64,000 nucleotides of DNA, taken from positions 1 to 64,000 of the forward strand of contig QCXZ01000001.1 of assembly GCA_025024175.1 (NCBI GenBank), given 5' to 3'. This DNA is from Rhyzopertha dominica (Eukaryota > Arthropoda > Insecta > Coleoptera > Bostrichidae). Shown here piece after piece: positions 22,125 through 35,019 of this stretch; positions within the stretch are counted from its first letter, which is position 1, and every line of letters begins with the position of its first letter. Below the pieces are notes generated by a model. That model saw nothing but the letters and a program-made list of their open reading frames with translations. It ran no database searches and was not told the origin of the DNA. A program made the position numbers and the translations under genes.

Positions 22125-23420
22125 TTACCGTTATCTAGAATTTTGAATATTTCAGGAATTACTAGAAAATTTAATTCTGAGGATTTATTACAAACACGTA
22201 AAGAATTTAAATTATTTAAAGAGGCAGTGTGTTTAAATGACAATAAATGATTTGCTAACGAAGAAATTCATTTAACTATATCAGTATTTTTATATTTTTC
22301 ATATTGTTTCGAGTGTTCGTTGCCTCTAATTGAAAAAGATCTTCCCATTTGACCGATATAAACAGAATTACATTCGTTACAAGAAAAACTATAAACTCCC
22401 GAATGATTCAAAACTGGAATTTTGTCTTTATTGCGAACTAAACGAGAAAACACACTGCCTACCGTAGAAAAACCAACACTTATTTCACGAGAGGAAAACA
22501 ATTTAGATAAACTAAATGAGACTGGACCAACAAACCTAAGGGGATACCAAATTTTGGCTTCTTCAATATAAATTGTGTTAAAAGAAAACTTAAATTTTGT
22601 TAAATATTTAAAGTATAATTTTTGTAATGTATGATTTGGAAAGTTATTATTAAAAGCAATTTGAAGAATTACACCTAGTTCCTTTTCAAAAGCGTTTAAA
22701 GAAAGAGGTAATTTAAAAAGCCTGTTAAAAAGATAATGAAATACGGACATTTTGTTTGCATAAGGGTGAAAAGAAAAGTAATTAATAATGATATCGGTGC
22801 ATGTGGGTTTTCTAAAAATTTCTAAAGATAGGTAAAGGGGAAGACTGATTTCGTATAATTAATAAATCTTAAAATGGAATTTGATTATTAATTTCTATTT
22901 CATAACTAAATTTTATAGAATCATGAAGAGCATTAATATATGTAAGAAATTATTTAAGTCATTGTAATTCCTGTAAAAGGTACAAAATCATCTACATAAC
23001 GATACCAAAATTTAATATGGGAAGAAAAGCAAACGTTTTTGAAAATATCTTGTTCTTAATTATTCACAGAAAGTTCTGCTAAAAGTGGGCTAAGAGACGA
23101 ACCCATTGCTAAACCTGAATTTTGTATGAAATATTTATTATCGAAACAGAAAAAATTTTGATTTAAAGCAAATTCATTTAAAGAAACCAAATTATTTTTT
23201 GAAACACACAGGTAAGTTACAATTTAACGGCAGATTACTCAATATTTCAAGACAATCTTGGAGGTATCCAAGAATAATATTGACATCGAAAGATAAGTAG
23301 AGTTCTGGGGAATTTCGAAATTCTTAAGTTTATTGGTCAAGTCAATTGAATTTTTAATAACAAAAGAATTTTCGATGTTAACAAACAACAGGTCTAATAG
23401 GACAGTTAAAAGATACACAA
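22125..23420 (-). pseudogene. PLE-2 polyprotein: RT plus GIY-YIG endonuclease
   Basis: Visible from N- to C-terminus: LVSFDVN (RT motif A, about 23282-23300), GLAMGSSLSPLLAEL (about 23065-23115), YRYVDD (catalytic box, about 22987-23010), thumb and linker, then the GIY-YIG domain GVYSFSCNECNSVYIGQMGR (about 22335-22405) with its CX2C pair. The last open stretch is 22268-22750 (160 codons). The true C-terminus, LANHLLSF followed by a long helix, continues one frame over to about 22125. At least three frame breaks and an in-frame stop lie between motif A and the thumb. The product would copy element RNA and nick target DNA. Confidence 0.8.
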
Positions 23421-23600
23421 AGGTGTATTTTCATCCAAAGATGATCAGGCAAATTTAATACGACGTATGATTTACGAGGCGTGAAAAATAATTTTACATT
23501 GGCAATTGAAGAATTACACAAGAAAATTAAAACTAAGCTTAAGGGTTTACGTATATTTTTTTAAGAAAAATGGTGTTTCATTATAAAAAAATAAACGTAT

Positions 23601-24565
23601 GCTATCTAACGACTCTACATTGTGCCTTTCAAAAGCCTATTTCGAGCGAATTTCTATTTCGACCTACGTGCTTGATTGTTTCAGAATTCACTTAAGTTAT
23701 GAAATTCTTCGAAGCTTGGGTTGAGTACATAACAGAAAATGTTCATGCGAGATGAAATCAACAATTCCTGCTAGCGAAAATTTCGATCGCGCGTATACCA
23801 TCAAGTATAAAAAAATCGCTTACAATGCAGTGTGGCGTCCACCATCCACCATCAGTTCACATACGTCACAAACACTCAAAAGTCAATAATTTCGAAAACG
23901 AATCTTGAAAAACACCCCGTATTCACCGGCACATCCTCACGCGCGGTTGTCATCGGCTATACTAATTCAATAAACGACGCATTAAAAGCTACTTCACCCG
24001 GCCCGCAAATGGACCGGTCCTTTTTTTGCCCACGTACGCCCGGATACGTCGCAAAAAACATTATGTAATGCTCGCAAGAACGTAAACACTAGGAGTATTT
24101 CATTTAGCGGAGAAAATTTAATAGAGGCCCGTTTTGGGTTTAAATTTTTGGAGACATGGTTTCTAAAGATTCCCGTTTTATCTTTTTGAGCGATTAGTGC
24201 ATACGTGGGTGATCCAAAAAGTCGCAGTGTAATGAAAAGTATAAAGCTTTATTTTTTTTCATCAATTCTACATTCGGTTGATGCATTTTTTTACCTGTAG
24301 ACTATTTTACGATCAAAATAGTTAGTACGTGACTTGGCCGTTCTTTTATACATCATAGAAATAACCGAATTCAAGCAAAAAATGCAAAAAAGCTTATACC
24401 AATTTGGATAACTGTTTAGGGGCAAAGTCGGGACAACGTGTAGGGTACAATATCCTTTTAGACTATGTGCCTACCTAACTAGGAAACTATTGATTAATTA
24501 TTTTTTTGCAGCCATTAACAATGCACTGTAACGTCATCCAGGGACTAAAGTCCTAATGTATCATG
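23601..24565. repeat. Unclassified module U, copy 1
   Basis: Repeated module that follows PLE-2 in every duplication (also 38621-39660, 43761-44731, 56831-57890). It contains an open frame (23832-24068, +) with no recognised domain and a conserved TTTTTTTGCAG acceptor-like site near 24512. The possible exon after it has a stop in this copy and is cut at 24565 by PLE-1 unit 5. Confidence 0.5.
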
Positions 24566-25580
24566 TTTATTTTAGCCAAACTTTCAACTGCTTAATTACA
24601 ATCATCTTCAGGGCTTACAACAACAACAATCCAATATTACAGGATTAACAAAGAAATTAATAAGAACCTTCTATAAATTAAACATAAAAATAGCTATGAG
24701 AAATTTTAAAAAAGCTTCAACTTCTTTACAAAATTAATATCCGAAATTCTATTAACATTTCAATTGGGGGTTGTTTATTGTTTAGAATGTGATACATGTG
24801 AGGACAAGTATATTGGCCGGACCTCACAATGGCTATCTAGTAGATTAACACTACACAAAAGTGGTATAAACACAAAAAGTATAAGATGTGCTCTAGCAGA
24901 ACATGTATTAAACAACAACCATAATATAAATTGGGATAGCGTCAAAATTTTAGAAAAAGAACGAAATACTAATTAAAACAACTAAAAACTAAAACAAATT
25001 AATAAGACTAATAACGTTATTAGTAAAAAGTCGGATACACAAAATTTAAGTAATATATACACTATTTGTTATCGACAGAAATTTTACAAAATTAATAAAT
25101 CCTAAATTCAAGTAGTTATTGGCAATTTCTTTTAAAATCTTTTGAAATTGAAATCCATTGTACCATAAACCTTCAGGAAGTATTGCTGCAATTTTGACAT
25201 TAACATATGAGAAACTTTTAATAATATACCTACATAATAAAAACTTTAGGCATTGAAATTTGACATTAAAATAAAAGTGGTTTGTGCATCTGACTAGTGA
25301 CTGCGACATATATGTCACATTATTTGTTATCCTCATTATGTTGTATGTAAAATTTCTGGATTGTGTCATATGTGTAATACATTTAGCATATACTGGTAAA
25401 AATTTTCGAAGATTCCTTTCCCTAATATAGCTGCCTATTGAAAACTCAGATTAGTAAGTAACATGTTGTAGTTGTTCCACTTCTTGTGAACTTAATGTAA
25501 ACTGGATTATTGTTGTAGTAAGCCCTGAAGAAGATTGTAATAAATCAAATGAAAGCGTGGCCAAAATAAAGAGTAGGTAC
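24566..25580 (+). mobile_element. PLE-1 mini unit 5
   Basis: Inserted into module U after the sequence tatcatg; the same junction is seen for unit 8. Both arms are present. The left arm on the minus strand contains a hammerhead-like core of the CTGAAGATG type (about 24575-24618). The right arm ends by joining the satellite array through a short scrambled stretch (25575-25602). Confidence 0.75.
24740..25070 (+). pseudogene. GIY-YIG endonuclease fragment (PLE-1 unit 5)
   Basis: The open part 24764-24976 reads GVVYCLECDTCEDKYIGRTS, the LHKSG histidine motif, CALAEHVLNNNHNINWDSVK and ILEKERNTN, then a stop. The segment carrying the expected catalytic glutamate (EMYQI) is disrupted. The family nicks DNA for target-primed reverse transcription; here no RT precedes it. 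Confidence 0.7.
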
Positions 25581-25601
25581 ACTTTCACACTTTCACAAGA
25601 G

Positions 25602-28600
25602 GATTTTCACAAAGTCTCCAAAAAACCTGAAATAATTCAGGCAGATAGATCTCGACGTGCTGAATCAGAAAGTCTATATTAACTTGGGGTCCCAGACTTC
25701 CGGTTTAGGAAATATGACAGAAATTATAGCTAGCCGATTAAATATTCAAACGTATGAAATCACTCCTATTTCCTAAACCGGAAGTCTGGGACCCCAACTT
25801 ATATACATTTTCTGAATCAGCAAGTCGAGATCTATCTCCCTGAGTAATATCAGATGTTTTGAAATTTTTGCAAAAATCGCCATTTTTTCTGACCAAAATG
25901 ATGAAATTTTTGTCGATTTTCACAAAGTCTCCAAAAAATCTGAAATAATTCAGGCAGATAGATCTCGACGTGGTGATTCAGAAAGTCTATATTAACTTGG
26001 GGTCCCAGACTTCCGGTTTAGGAAATACGACAGAAATTATAGCTAGCCGATTAAATATTCAAACGTATGAAATCACTCCTAATTCCTAAACCGGAAGTCT
26101 GGGACCCAACTTATATACATTTTCTGAATCAGCAAGTCGAGATCTATCTCCCTGAGTAATATCAGATGTTTTGAAATTTTTGCAAAAATCGCCATTTTTT
26201 CTGACCAAAATGATGAAATTTTTGTCGATTTTCACAAAGTCTCCAAAAAACCTGAAATAATTCAAGGCAGATAGATCTCGACGTGCTGATTCAGAAAGTC
26301 TATATTAACTTGGGGTCCCAGACTTCCGGTTTAGGAAATACGACAGAAATTATAGCTTGCCGATTAAATATTCAAACGTATGAAATCACTCCTAATTCCT
26401 AAACCGGAAGTCTGGGACCCCAACTTATATACATTTTCTGAATCAGCAAGTCGAGATCTATCTCCCTGAGTAATATCAGATGTTTTGAAATTTTTGCAAA
26501 AATCGCCATTTTTTCTGACCAAAATGATGAAATTTTTGTCGATTTTCACAAAGTCTCCAAAAAACCTGAAATAATTCAGGCAGATAGATCTCGACGTGCT
26601 GATTCAGAAAGTCTATATTAACTTGGGGTCCCAGACTTCCGGTTTAGGAAATATGACAAAATTATAGCTAGCCGATTAAATATTCAAACGTATGAAATCA
26701 CTCCTATTTCCTAAACCGGAAGTCTGGGACCCCAACTTATATACATTTTCTGAATCAGCAAGTCGAGATCTATCTCCCTGAGTAATATCAGATGTTTTGA
26801 AATTTTTGCAAAAATCGCCATTTTTTCTGACCAAAATGATGAAATTTTTGTCGATTTTCACAAAGTCTCCAAAAAACCTGAAATAATTCAGGCAGATAGA
26901 TCTCGACGTGCTGAATCAGAAAGTCTATATTAACTTGGGGTCCCAGACTTCCGGTTTAGGAAATATGACAGAAATTATAGCTAGCCGATTAAATATTCAA
27001 ACGTATGAAATCACTCCTATTTCCTAAACCGGAAGTCTGGGACCCCAACTTATATACATTTTCTGAATCAGCAAGTCGAGATCTATCTCCCTGAGTAATA
27101 TCAGATGTTTTGAAATTTTTGCAAAAATCGCCATTTTTTCTGACCAAAATGATGAAATTTTTGTCGATTTTCACAAAGTCTCCAAAAAATCTGAAATAAT
27201 TCAGGCAGATAGATCTCGACGTGCTGATTCAGAAAGTCTATATTAACTTGGGGTCCCAGACTTCCGGTTTAGGAAATATGACAGAAATTATAGCTAGCCG
27301 ATTAAATATTCAAACGTATGAAATCACTCCTATTTCCTAAACCGGAAGTCTGGGACCCCAACTTATATACATTTTCTGAATCAGCAAGTCGAGATCTATC
27401 TCCCTGAGTAATATCAGATGTTTTGAAATTTTTGCAAAAATCGCCATTTTTTCTGACCAAAATGATGAAATTTTTGTCGATTTTCACAAAGTCTCCAAAA
27501 AACCTGAAATAATTCAGGCAGATAGATCTCGACGTGCTGATTCAGAAAGTCTATATTAACTTGGGGTCCCAGACTTCCGGTTTAGGAAATATGACAGAAA
27601 TTATAGCTTGCCGATTAAATATTCAAACGTATGAAATCACTTCCTATTTCCTAAACCGGAAGTCTGGGACCCCAACTTATATACATTTTCTGAATCAGCA
27701 AGTCGAGATCTATCTCCCTGAGTAATATCAGATGTTTTGAAATTTTTGCAAAAATCGCCATTTTTTCTGACCAAAATGATGAAATTTTTGTCGATTTTCA
27801 CAAAGTCTCCAAAAAACCTGAAATAATTCAGGCGGATAGATCTCGACGTGCTGATTCAGAAAGTCTATATTAACTTGGGGTCCCAGACTTCCGGTTTAGG
27901 AAATATGACAGAAATTATAGCTAGCCGATTAAATATTCAAACGTATGAAATCACTCCTATTTCCTAAACCGGAAGTCTGGGACCCCAACTTATATACATT
28001 TTCTGAATCAGCAAGTCGAGATCTATCTCCCTGAGTAATATCAGATGTTTTGAAATTTTTGCAAAAATCGCCATTTTTTCTGACCAAAATGATGAAATTT
28101 TTGTCGATTTTCACAAAGTCTCCAAAAAACCTGAAATAATTCAGGCAGATAGATCTCGACGTGCTGAATCAGAAAGTCTATATTAACTTGGGGTCCCAGA
28201 CTTCCGGTTTAGGAAATATGACAGAAATTATAGCTAGCCGATTAAATATTCAAACGTATGAAATCACTCCTATTTCCTAAACCGGAAGTCTGGGACCCCA
28301 ACTTATATACATTTTCTGAATCAGCAAGTCGAGATCTATCTCCCTGAGTTATATCAGATGTTTTGAAATTTTTGCAAAAATCGCCATTTTTTCTGACCAA
28401 AATGATGAAATTTTTGTCGATTTTCACAAAGTCTCCAAAAAACCTGAAATAATTCAGGCAGATAGATCTCGACGTGCTGATTCAGAAAGTCTATATTAAC
28501 TTGGGGTCCCAGACTTCCGGTTTAGGAAATATGACAGAAATTATAGCTAGCCGATTAAATATTCAAACGTATGAAATCACTTCTATTTCCTAAACCGGAA

Positions 28601-31600
28601 GTCTGGGACCCCAACTTATATACATTTTCTGAATCAGCAAGTCGAGATCTATCTCCCTGAGTTATATCAGATGTTTTGAAATTTTTGCAAAAATCGCCAT
28701 TTTTTCTGACCAAAATGATGAAATTTTTGTCGATTTTCACAAAGTCTCCAAAAAACCTGAAATAATTCAGGGGATAGATCTCGACGTGCTGATTCAGAAA
28801 GTCTATATTAACTTGGGGTCCCAGACTTCCGGTTTAGGAAATATGACAGAAATTATAGCTTGCCGATTAAATATTCAAACGTATGAAATCACTTCTATTT
28901 CCTAAACCGGAAGTCTGGGACCCCAACTTATATACATTTTCTGAATCAGCAAGTCGAGATCTATCTCCCTGAGTAATATCAGATGTTTTGAAATTTTTGC
29001 AAAAATCGCCATTTTTTCTGACCAAAATGATGAAATTTTTGTCGATTTTCACAAAGTCTCCAAAAACCTGACCTGAAATAATTCAGGCGGATAGATCTCG
29101 ACGTGCTGATTCAGAAAGTCTATATTAACTTGGGGTCCCAGACTTCCGGTTTAGGAAATATGACAAATATTATAGCTAGCCGATTAAATATTCAAACGTA
29201 TGAAATCACTTCTATTTCCTAAACCGGAAGTCTGGGACCCCAACTTATATACATTTTCTGAATCAGCAAGTCGAGATCTATCTCCCTGAGTTATATCAGA
29301 TGTTTTAAAATTTTTGCAAAAATCGCCATTTTTTCTGACCAAAATGATGAAATTTTTGTCGATTTTCACAAAGTCTCCAAAAAATCTGAAATAATTCAGG
29401 CAGATAGATCTCGACGTGCTTATTCAGAAAGTCTATATTAACTTGGGGTCCCAGACTTCCGGTTTAGGAAATATGACAGATATTATAGCTCGCCGATTAA
29501 ATATTCAAACGTATTAAATCACTCCTATTTCCTAAACCGGAAGTCTGGGACCCCAACTTATATACATTTTCTGAATCAGCAAGTCGAGATCTATCTCCCT
29601 GAGTTATATCAGATGTTTTGAAATTTTTGCAAAAATCGCCATTTTTTCTGACCAAAATGATGAAATTTTTGTCGATTTTCACAAAGTCTCCAAAAAACCT
29701 GAAATAATTCAGGCAGATAGATCTCGACGTGCTGATTCAGAAAGTCTATATTAACTTGGGGTCCCAGACTTCCGGTTTAGGAAATATGACAGAAATTATA
29801 GCTTGCCGATTTAATATTCAAACGTATTAAATCACTCCTATTTCCTAAACCGGAAGTCTGGGACCCCAACTTATATACATTTTCTGAATCAGCAAGTCGA
29901 GATCTATCTCCCTGAGTTATATCAGATGTTTTGAAATTTTTGCAAAAATCGCCATTTTTTCTGACCAAAATGATGAAATTTTTGTCGATTTTCACAAAGT
30001 CTCCAAAAAACCTGAAATAATTCAGGCAGATAGATCTCGACGTGCTGATTCAGAAAGTCTATATTAACTTGGGGTCCCAGACTTCCGGTTTAGGAAATAT
30101 GACAGAAATTATAGCTTACCGATTAAATATTCAAACGTATGAAATCACTCCTATTTCCTAAACCGGAAGTCTGGGACCCCAACTTATATACATTTTCTGA
30201 ATCAGCAAGTCGAGATCTATCTCCCTGAGTTATATCAGATGTTTTGAAATTTTTGCAAAAATCGCCATTTTTTCTGACCAAAATGATGAAATTTTTGTCG
30301 ATTTTCACAAAGTCTCCAAAAAACCTGAAATAATTCAGGCAGATAGATCTCGACGTGCTGATTCAGAAAGTCTATATTAACTTGGGGTCCCAGACTTCCG
30401 GTTTAGGAAATATGACAGAAATTATAGCTTGCCGATTAAATATTCAAACGTATGAAATCACTTCTATTTCCTAAACCGGAAGTCTGGGACCCCAACTTAT
30501 ATACATTTTCTGAATCAGCAAGTCGAGATCTATCTCCCTGAGTAATATCAGATGTTTTGAAATTTTTGCAAAAATCGCCATTTTTTCTGACCAAAATGAT
30601 GAAATTTTTGTCGATTTTCACAAAGTCTCCAAAAAACCTGAAATAATTCAGGGGGATAGATCTCGACGTGCTGATTCAGAAAGTCTATATTAACTTGGGG
30701 TCCCAGACTTCCGGTTTAGGAAATATGACAGAAATTATAGCTTGCCGATTAAATATTCAAACGTATGAAATCACTCCTATTTCCTAAACCGGAAGTCTGG
30801 GACCCCAACTTATATACATTTTCTGAATCAGCAAGTCGAGATCTATCTCCCTGAGTTATATCAGATGTTTTGAAATTTTTGCAAAAATCGCCATTTTTTC
30901 TGACCAAAATGATGAAATTTTTGTCGATTTTCACAAAGTCTCCAAAAAACCTGAAATAATTCAGGGGGATAGATCTCGACGTGCTGATTCAGAAAGTCTA
31001 TATTAACTTGGGGTCCCAGACTTCCGGTTTAGGAAATATGACAGAAATTATAGCTTGCCGATTAAATATTCAAACGTATGAAATCACTCCTATTTCCTAA
31101 ACCGGAAGTCTGGGACCCCAACTTATATACATTTTCTGAATCAGCAAGTCGAGATCTATCTCCCTGAGTAATATCAGATGTTTTGAAATTTTTGCAAAAA
31201 TCGCCATTTTTTCTGACCAAAATGATGAAATTTTTGTCGATTTTCACAAAGTCTCCAAAAAACCTGAAATAATTCAGGCAGATAGATCTCGACGTGCTGA
31301 TTCAGAAAGTCTATATTAACTTGGGGTCCCAGACTTCCGGTTTAGGAAATATGACAGAAATTATAGCTTGCCGATTAAATATTCAAACGTATGAAATCAC
31401 TTCTATTTCCTAAACCGGAAGTCTGGGACCCCAACTTATATACATTTTCTGAATCAGCAAGTCGAGATCTATCTCCCTGAGTTATATCAGATGTTTTGAA
31501 ATTTTTGCAAAAATCGCCATTTTTTCTGACCAAAATGATGAAATTTTTGTCGATTTTCACAAAGTCTCCAAAAAACCTGAAATAATTCAGGCAGATAGAT

Positions 31601-32982
31601 CTCGACGTGCTGATTCAGAAAGTCTATATTAACTTGGGGTCCCAGACTTCCGGTTTAGGAAATATGACAGAAATTATAGCTTGCCGATTAAATATTCAAA
31701 CGTATGAAATCACTTCTATTTCCTAAACCGGAAGTCTGGGACCCCAACTTATATACATTTTCTGAATCAGCAAGTCGAGATCTATCTCCCTGAGTTATAT
31801 CAGATGTTTTGAAATTTTTGCAAAAATCGCCATTTTTTCTGACCAAAATGATGAAATTTTTGTCGATTTTCACAAAGTCTCCAAAAAACCTGAAATAATT
31901 CAGGCAGATAGATCTCGACGTGCTGATTCAGAAAGTCTATATTAACTTGGGGTCCCAGACTTCCGGTTTAGGAAATATGACAGAAATTATAGCTTACCGA
32001 TTAAATATTCAAACGTATGAAATCACTTCTATTTCCTAAACCGGAAGTCTGGGACCCCAACTTATATACATTTTCTGAATCAGCAAGTCGAGATCTATCT
32101 CCCTGAGTTATATCAGATGTTTTGAAATTTTTGCAAAAATCGCCATTTTTTCTGACCAAAATGATGAAATTTTTGTCGATTTTCACAAAGTCTCCAAAAA
32201 ACCTGAAATAATTCAGGGAGATAGATCTCGACGTGCTGATTCAGAAAGTCTATATTAACTTGGGGTCCCAGACTTCCGGTTTAGGAAATATGACAGATAT
32301 TATAGCTTGCCGATTAAATATTCAAACGCATTCAATCACTCCTATTTCCTAAACCGGAAGTCTGGGACCCCAACTTATATACATTTTCTGAATCAGCAAG
32401 TCGAGATCTATCTCCCTGAGTTATATCAGATGTTTTGAAATTTTTGCAAAAATCGCCATTTTTTCTGACCAAAATGATGAAATTTTTGGCGATTTTCACA
32501 AAGTCTCCAAAAAACCTGAAATAATTCAGGCAGATAGATCTCGACCTGCTGATTCAGAAAGTCTATATTAACTTGGGGTCCCAGACTTCCGGTTTAGGAA
32601 ATATGACAGAATTATAGCTTGCCGATTAAATATTCAAACGTATTAAATCACTCCTATTTCCTAAACCGGAAGTCTGGGACCCCAACTTATATACATTTTC
32701 TGAATCAGCAAGTCGAGATCTATCTCCCTGAGTTATATCAGATTTTTTGAAATTTTTGCAAAAATCGCCATTTTTTCTGACCAAAATGATGAAATTTTTG
32801 TCGATTTTCACAAAGTCTCCAAAAAACCTGAAATAATTCAGGCAGATAGATCTCGACGTGCTTATTCAGAAAGTCTATATTAACTTGGGGTCCCAGACTT
32901 CCGGTTTAGGAAATATGACAGAAATTATAGTTTGCCGATTAAAGATTCAAACGCATTAAATCATTACTATTTCCTAAACCGG
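25602..32982. repeat. 313-bp satellite array, about 23.6 monomers
   Basis: Head-to-tail monomers of 313 bases, very similar to each other. Each monomer is an inverted repeat: in the first, 25637-25714 and 25767-25843 are reverse complements with few mismatches around a loop of about 52 bases, and weaker symmetry extends outwards. Variants change along the array: agtaatatc and gctagccg prevail in the left third, agttatatc and gcttgccg in the right. A recurring 61-codon minus-strand open frame is a by-product of the period and not a gene. The monomer shares blocks with the spacers of PLE-1. The right edge joins PLE-2 RT sequence at ccgg|aattttg. Confidence 0.95.
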
Positions 32983-33497
32983 AATTTTGATTTAAAACAA
33001 TTCATTTAAAGAAACCAAATTATTTTTTGAAACACAGGTAAGTTACAATTTAACGGCAGATTATTCAATATTTCAAGACAATCTTTTGGAGGTATCCAAG
33101 GAAATAAATAATTGACATCGAAAGATACAAGTAAAGAGTTCTGGGGAATTTCGAAATTCTTAAGTTTATTGGTCAAGTCAATTGAATTTTAATAACAAAA
33201 GAATTTTCGATTTTAACAAACAACAGGTCTAATAGGACAGTTAAAAGATACACGAAGGTGTATTTTCATCCAAAGATGATCAGGCATATTTAATACGACG
33301 TATGATTTACGAGGCGTGAAAAATAATTTTACATTGACAATTGAAGAATTACACAAGAAAATTAAAACTAAGCTTAAGGGTTTACGTATATTTTTTTAAG
33401 AAAAATGGTGTTTCATTATAAAAAATAAACGTATGCTATCTAACGACTCTACATTGTGCCTTTCGAAAGCCTATTTCGAGCGAATTTCTATTTCGAC
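32983..33497 (-). pseudogene. PLE-2 RT fragment at right edge of satellite array
   Basis: Matches the N-terminal part of the PLE-2 RT (motif A region and upstream). It is truncated on the left by the satellite (32982) and on the right at about 33497, where spacer sequence (cggtttaggaaatatgac) begins. Frames are broken. Confidence 0.75.
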
Positions 33498-33622
33498 CTA
33501 CGGTTTAGGAAATATGACAGAAATTATAGTTTGCCGATAAATATTCGATCGCATTCCCCCGGTAACAATGTTGGGTGAATCTACAAAGTGTTAACGTTTT
33601 TCTTTATATTAGTTGAATACAG

Positions 33623-33664
<42 letters not shown>

Positions 33665-33687
33665 TATCACATTAATTTATTTAATTA

Positions 33688-33738
<51 letters not shown>

Positions 33739-33926
33739 TATCACATTAATTTATAATTTGATTTGATAATTAATTTGAGACCAATGTTTTTTTCATGTGT
33801 TTCTAATGTTGAACCGCCAATATTTAGCCAATGAGAGTGACATATTTTATATTGGTTGTATATTAGTTATACATATAGGTTTTACTGAATGAATTTGTTT
33901 GCGGTCGTTTACTTGTCAATATTAAG
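33498..33926. repeat. PLE-1 spacer with two TA microsatellites
   Basis: Common spacer preceding a PLE-1 unit. Here the TA tract is duplicated: runs at about 33625-33662 and 33691-33736 are separated by a copied aagtatcacattaattta stretch. Confidence 0.8.
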
Positions 33927-33985
33927 CTGAAATATCTTGGGGGAATTCGATCTGGTGGTAAAGATCAATGTGTACTTTTTATTTT

Positions 33986-34026
33986 GGCCAAGCTTTCAAT
34001 TGATTTATTACAATCTTCATCAGGGC
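33986..34026 (-). ncRNA. Hammerhead-like core with exact CUGAUGA (PLE-1 unit 6 left arm)
   Basis: On the minus strand: GCC, CUGAUGA, an AT-rich stem II, GAAA, AAGCUU palindrome, GGCC. This is the only PLE-1 arm with U rather than A at the variable core position, so the core and GAAA box both match the consensus exactly. Stem II is short and imperfect. Confidence 0.42.
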
Positions 34027-34175
34027 TTACTACAACAACAATCCAATATTACAGGATTAACAAAAAGATTAATAAGAACTTTCTCTAAATTAAACACAAA
34101 AGTAGCTATAAGAAATTTTTCAAAAGGTTAAGTTTTTTTACAAAATTAAAATCCAAAATTCCATTAAAATTTCAA

Positions 34176-34529
34176 TTGGGGGTTGTTTATTATATTGAAT
34201 GTGATACATGTGAGGACAAGTATATTTTCCAGACCTCACAGTGGCTATCTAGTAGATTAGCACTACACAAACGTGATATAAACACAAAAAGTATAAGATG
34301 TGCTCTAGCGGAACATGCATTAAACAACAACCATAACATAAATTGGGATAGTGTCAAAATTTTAGAAGAGCGAAATACTAATAAAAGACTAATTTTGGAG
34401 ATGTACCAAATTAATAAGACTAATAACATTATTAATAAGAAATCGGATACACGAAATTTAAGTAATATATACACATATTTGTTATCGACAGAAATTTTAC
34501 AAAATTTAATAAATCCTAAATTCAAGTAG
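34176..34529 (+). pseudogene. GIY-YIG endonuclease segment, 117 codons (PLE-1 unit 6)
   Basis: Open from GVVYYIECDTCEDKYIFQTS through LSSRLALHKRD, LAEHALNNNHNINW and RLILEMYQINKTNN to the end. The CX2C pair, arginine, histidines and the glutamate of the EMYQI helix are present. However, the YIG signature reads YIF, replacing the structural glycine, so activity is unlikely. It has no RT upstream and probably no start codon of its own; the ATG at 34176 lies just before the GIY box. Confidence 0.75.
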
Positions 34530-35019
34530 TTATTGGCGATTTCTTTAAAATCTTTTGAAATTGAAATTCATTGTACCATAAACCTTCAGGAAGTATTGCT
34601 GCAATTTTGACATTAACATATGATGAACTTTTAATAATATAATAAAACATAATAAAAAGTTTAGGCATTGAAATTTGAAATTAAAATAAAAGTGGTTTGT
34701 GAATCTGACTAGTGGCTACGACGTATATGTCACATTATTTGTTATCCTCATTATGTTGTATGTAAAATTTCTGGATTGTGTTATATGTGTAATACATTTA
34801 GCATATACTGGTTAAAATTTTCGAAGATAAATTTCCCTAATACAGCTGCCTATTGAAAACTCAGGTTAGTAAGTAACATGTTGTTGTTCCACTTCTTGTA
34901 CTCTTAATGTAAACTGGATTTTTGTTGTAGTAAGCCCTGAAGAAGATTGTAATAAATCAATTGAAAGCTTGGCCAAAATAAAGAGTACACATTGATCTTT
35001 ACCACCAGGTTGAAATTCT

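Larger units (their letters stand above)
21840..23600 (-). mobile_element. PLE-2: Penelope-like element with RT and GIY-YIG endonuclease
   Basis: Minus-strand element. An N-terminal RT region is near 23320-23560, then the RT core, the GIY-YIG domain, and a 3' end with a hammerhead-like motif at 21900-21939, next to a tweek exon. The domain order RT then GIY-YIG is diagnostic for EN-positive Penelope-like elements. Several frameshifts are present. 5'-proximal pieces recur at 32983-33497, 37838-38620, 43367-43760, 47799-48290 and 56075-56830, always on the minus strand and always lacking the endonuclease. Confidence 0.8.
33927..35019 (+). mobile_element. PLE-1 mini unit 6
   Basis: Complete unit with both inverted arms, and the longest endonuclease frame of the set. 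Hammerhead-like cores sit in the left arm (33986-34026, minus, with an exact CTGATGA) and in the right arm (34934-34974, plus). Confidence 0.78.

Noticed and set aside
25738..32811. Tandem family of identical 61-codon minus-strand open frames
   Set aside because: They recur every 313 bases because the DNA is a satellite; there is no start context, domain or substitution pattern to support coding, and the inverted structure of the monomer explains their conservation.
25602..32982. CRISPR-like repeat-spacer array
   Set aside because: The period is 313 bp with no unique spacers and the context is eukaryotic; it is a satellite.
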